From assembly GCF_001543325.1 (NCBI RefSeq), contig NZ_CP013355.1, positions 2,879,001 through 2,943,000 of the forward strand: a stretch of DNA of 64,000 nt, given 5' to 3'. How positions within the stretch are numbered: the stretch's first letter is position 1; each line of letters starts with the position of its first letter. The DNA comes from Lutibacter profundi. GTDB lineage: Bacteria; Bacteroidota; Bacteroidia; Flavobacteriales; Flavobacteriaceae. Shown here piece by piece: positions 63,333 to 64,000 of the stretch. The position numbers and the translations under genes are program-made. The notes beneath the pieces were generated by a model. That model made no database searches. It was not told the origin of the DNA and saw only the letters and a list, made by a program, of their open reading frames with translations.

Positions 63333-64000
63333 CTAATTTTTAAAAGCATATTCAATAATGTTAGCACCCATTTTTAATGCTTTTTCTCTTATTTCAAAAT
63401 TATCGTTGTGAACTTCTTCATCTTCCCATCCATCGCTTAAATCCGATTCATAATCATAGAAGCAAATGAGTCTTCCTTTATAAAATAGACCAAAAGCTTG
63501 TGGTGGTTTACCATTGTGTTCGTGTATTTTAGGTAGTCCATTTTTAAATTTAAAAGTTTGATTGTAAATAGGATGATTATACGGTATTTCTTGAAAATTT
63601 AATAATGGAAATACTTTTTTTAACTCTCTTCTAATGTATAAATCCAAACCATAATTATCTGAAATTTCTAAAAAACCTCCAGAAATAAGATAATTTCTTA
63701 AATTTTTAATAGCACTTTCTGAAAAAATCACGTTCCCATGGCCAGTCATAAATACAATGGGATAATTAAAAATATCTACACTACCAACATCAACAGTTTC
63801 GGGATTTTTTTTAATAGAAGTTTTACTATTTTCATTACTAAATTTAATTAAGTTAGGTAATGCTGTTGGGTTTGCATACCAATCTCCACCACCACTGTAT
63901 TTTAAAATAGCTATTTGTTGTGCATAAATTAAGTTAAAATGCAACATGCAACATGTGAAAAGTAAATAGACTCTTATGGGTATTAATGAGTAAAATTTTA
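63333..64000 (-). CDS. DUF4159 family protein, 5' end outside the window
   Basis: The conserved domain starts AILKYSGGGDWYANPTALPNL, shown in part, with VFMTGHGNVIFS and GGFLEISDNYG following. An ATG at 63947 would give 204 residues, but the frame stays open to the window edge and upstream codons read YLLFTCCMLHFNLIYAQ, a signal peptide ending at AQ. The true start is therefore probably just beyond base 64000. Family members are exported and often accompany MoxR/DUF58 operons; that context is not visible here. The function is unknown. Confidence 0.85.
   Translation of the reverse strand, partial: KFYSLIPIRVYLLFTCCMLHFNLIYAQQIAILKYSGGGDWYANPTALPNLIKFSNENSKTSIKKNPETVDVGSVDIFNYPIVFMTGHGNVIFSESAIKNLRNYLISGGFLEISDNYGLDLYIRRELKKVFPLLNFQEIPYNHPIYNQTFKFKNGLPKIHEHNGKPPQAFGLFYKGRLICFYDYESDLSDGWEDEEVHNDNFEIREKALKMGANIIEYAFKN

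Overview
The window is a gene-dense, strongly AT-rich piece of chromosome from a member of the Bacteroidota, almost certainly a Flavobacteriaceae. The evidence is the family-specific gene order (parA-parB-DUF5683-dapB-lepB-wbqC), Bacteroidota-restricted families (DUF2851, DUF5683, DUF4159, CAL67264-type small membrane proteins beside EttA), a CarboxypepD_reg-like plug extension on the TonB receptor, fad genes with the dehydrogenase domain ahead of the hydratase domain, and promoters that fit the Bacteroidota -7 consensus TAnnTTTG rather than TATAAT. I cannot fix the genus. No rRNA, tRNA, CRISPR, prophage or complete insertion sequence was seen. No gene-free stretch exceeds 300 bases; the longest is 16988-17217, which holds a small transposon-like element.

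Layout. 12-6468: tsaD, divergent from tamB and a sugar-nucleotidyltransferase-like gene. 6545-8964: a glycolytic group (pfkA, gap, mgsA). 8970-12005, minus strand: ridA and an lptD gene broken by a one-base frameshift. 12201-16987: N-acetylmuramoyl-L-alanine amidase, an MlaD/MCE protein and an electron-transfer pair of Fe-S proteins enclosing a small HAD-like protein. 16983-17194: a 196-bp MITE-like element with 16-bp terminal inverted repeats and an 8-bp target duplication, sitting in what looks like the original promoter of menA. 17218-26018: menaquinone genes (menA, menC, menE) interleaved with a copper-type TonB receptor and its small metal-motif partner, a metallo-hydrolase, a sterol-desaturase-like protein and a CPBP protease. 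25999-31828: yebC, an acyl-CoA carboxylase beta subunit, a quinone reductase/MarR/pirin cassette and a lipoprotein carboxypeptidase. 31983-34183: ettA between two related tiny membrane proteins. 34184-39672, minus strand: the parAB-to-DUF6122 operon. 39793-44496: pepD, nitroreductase, DUF2851, an MBL hydrolase and an eRF1-like small protein. 44659-50967, minus strand: a fatty-acid beta-oxidation operon led by its MarR regulator and interrupted by a four-helix-bundle gene. 51098-58342: an unknown gene, then an ABC exporter, MscS, a sigma-54-type response regulator and PPK2 in tight series, followed by an exonuclease and a conserved protein. 58457-64000: a GH3-serine hydrolase fusion, a PlsC acyltransferase, a bile-acid-symporter-like protein and a DUF4159 protein whose start lies beyond the window.

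Themes. Envelope biogenesis recurs (TamB, LptD, amidase, MlaD, LepB, GH3, PlsC). Energy metabolism is aerobic: menaquinone, beta-oxidation, the Fe-S pair and glycolysis. The least ordinary observations are repeat-related: the MITE at menA, a dispersed palindromic repeat read in frame inside menE, and heptad repeats flanking a four-helix-bundle gene lodged in the fad operon. A perfect 18-bp palindrome over the fad/marR promoter is a strong operator candidate. I did not find a clearly new multi-gene defence or biosynthetic system; the window is mostly core genome.
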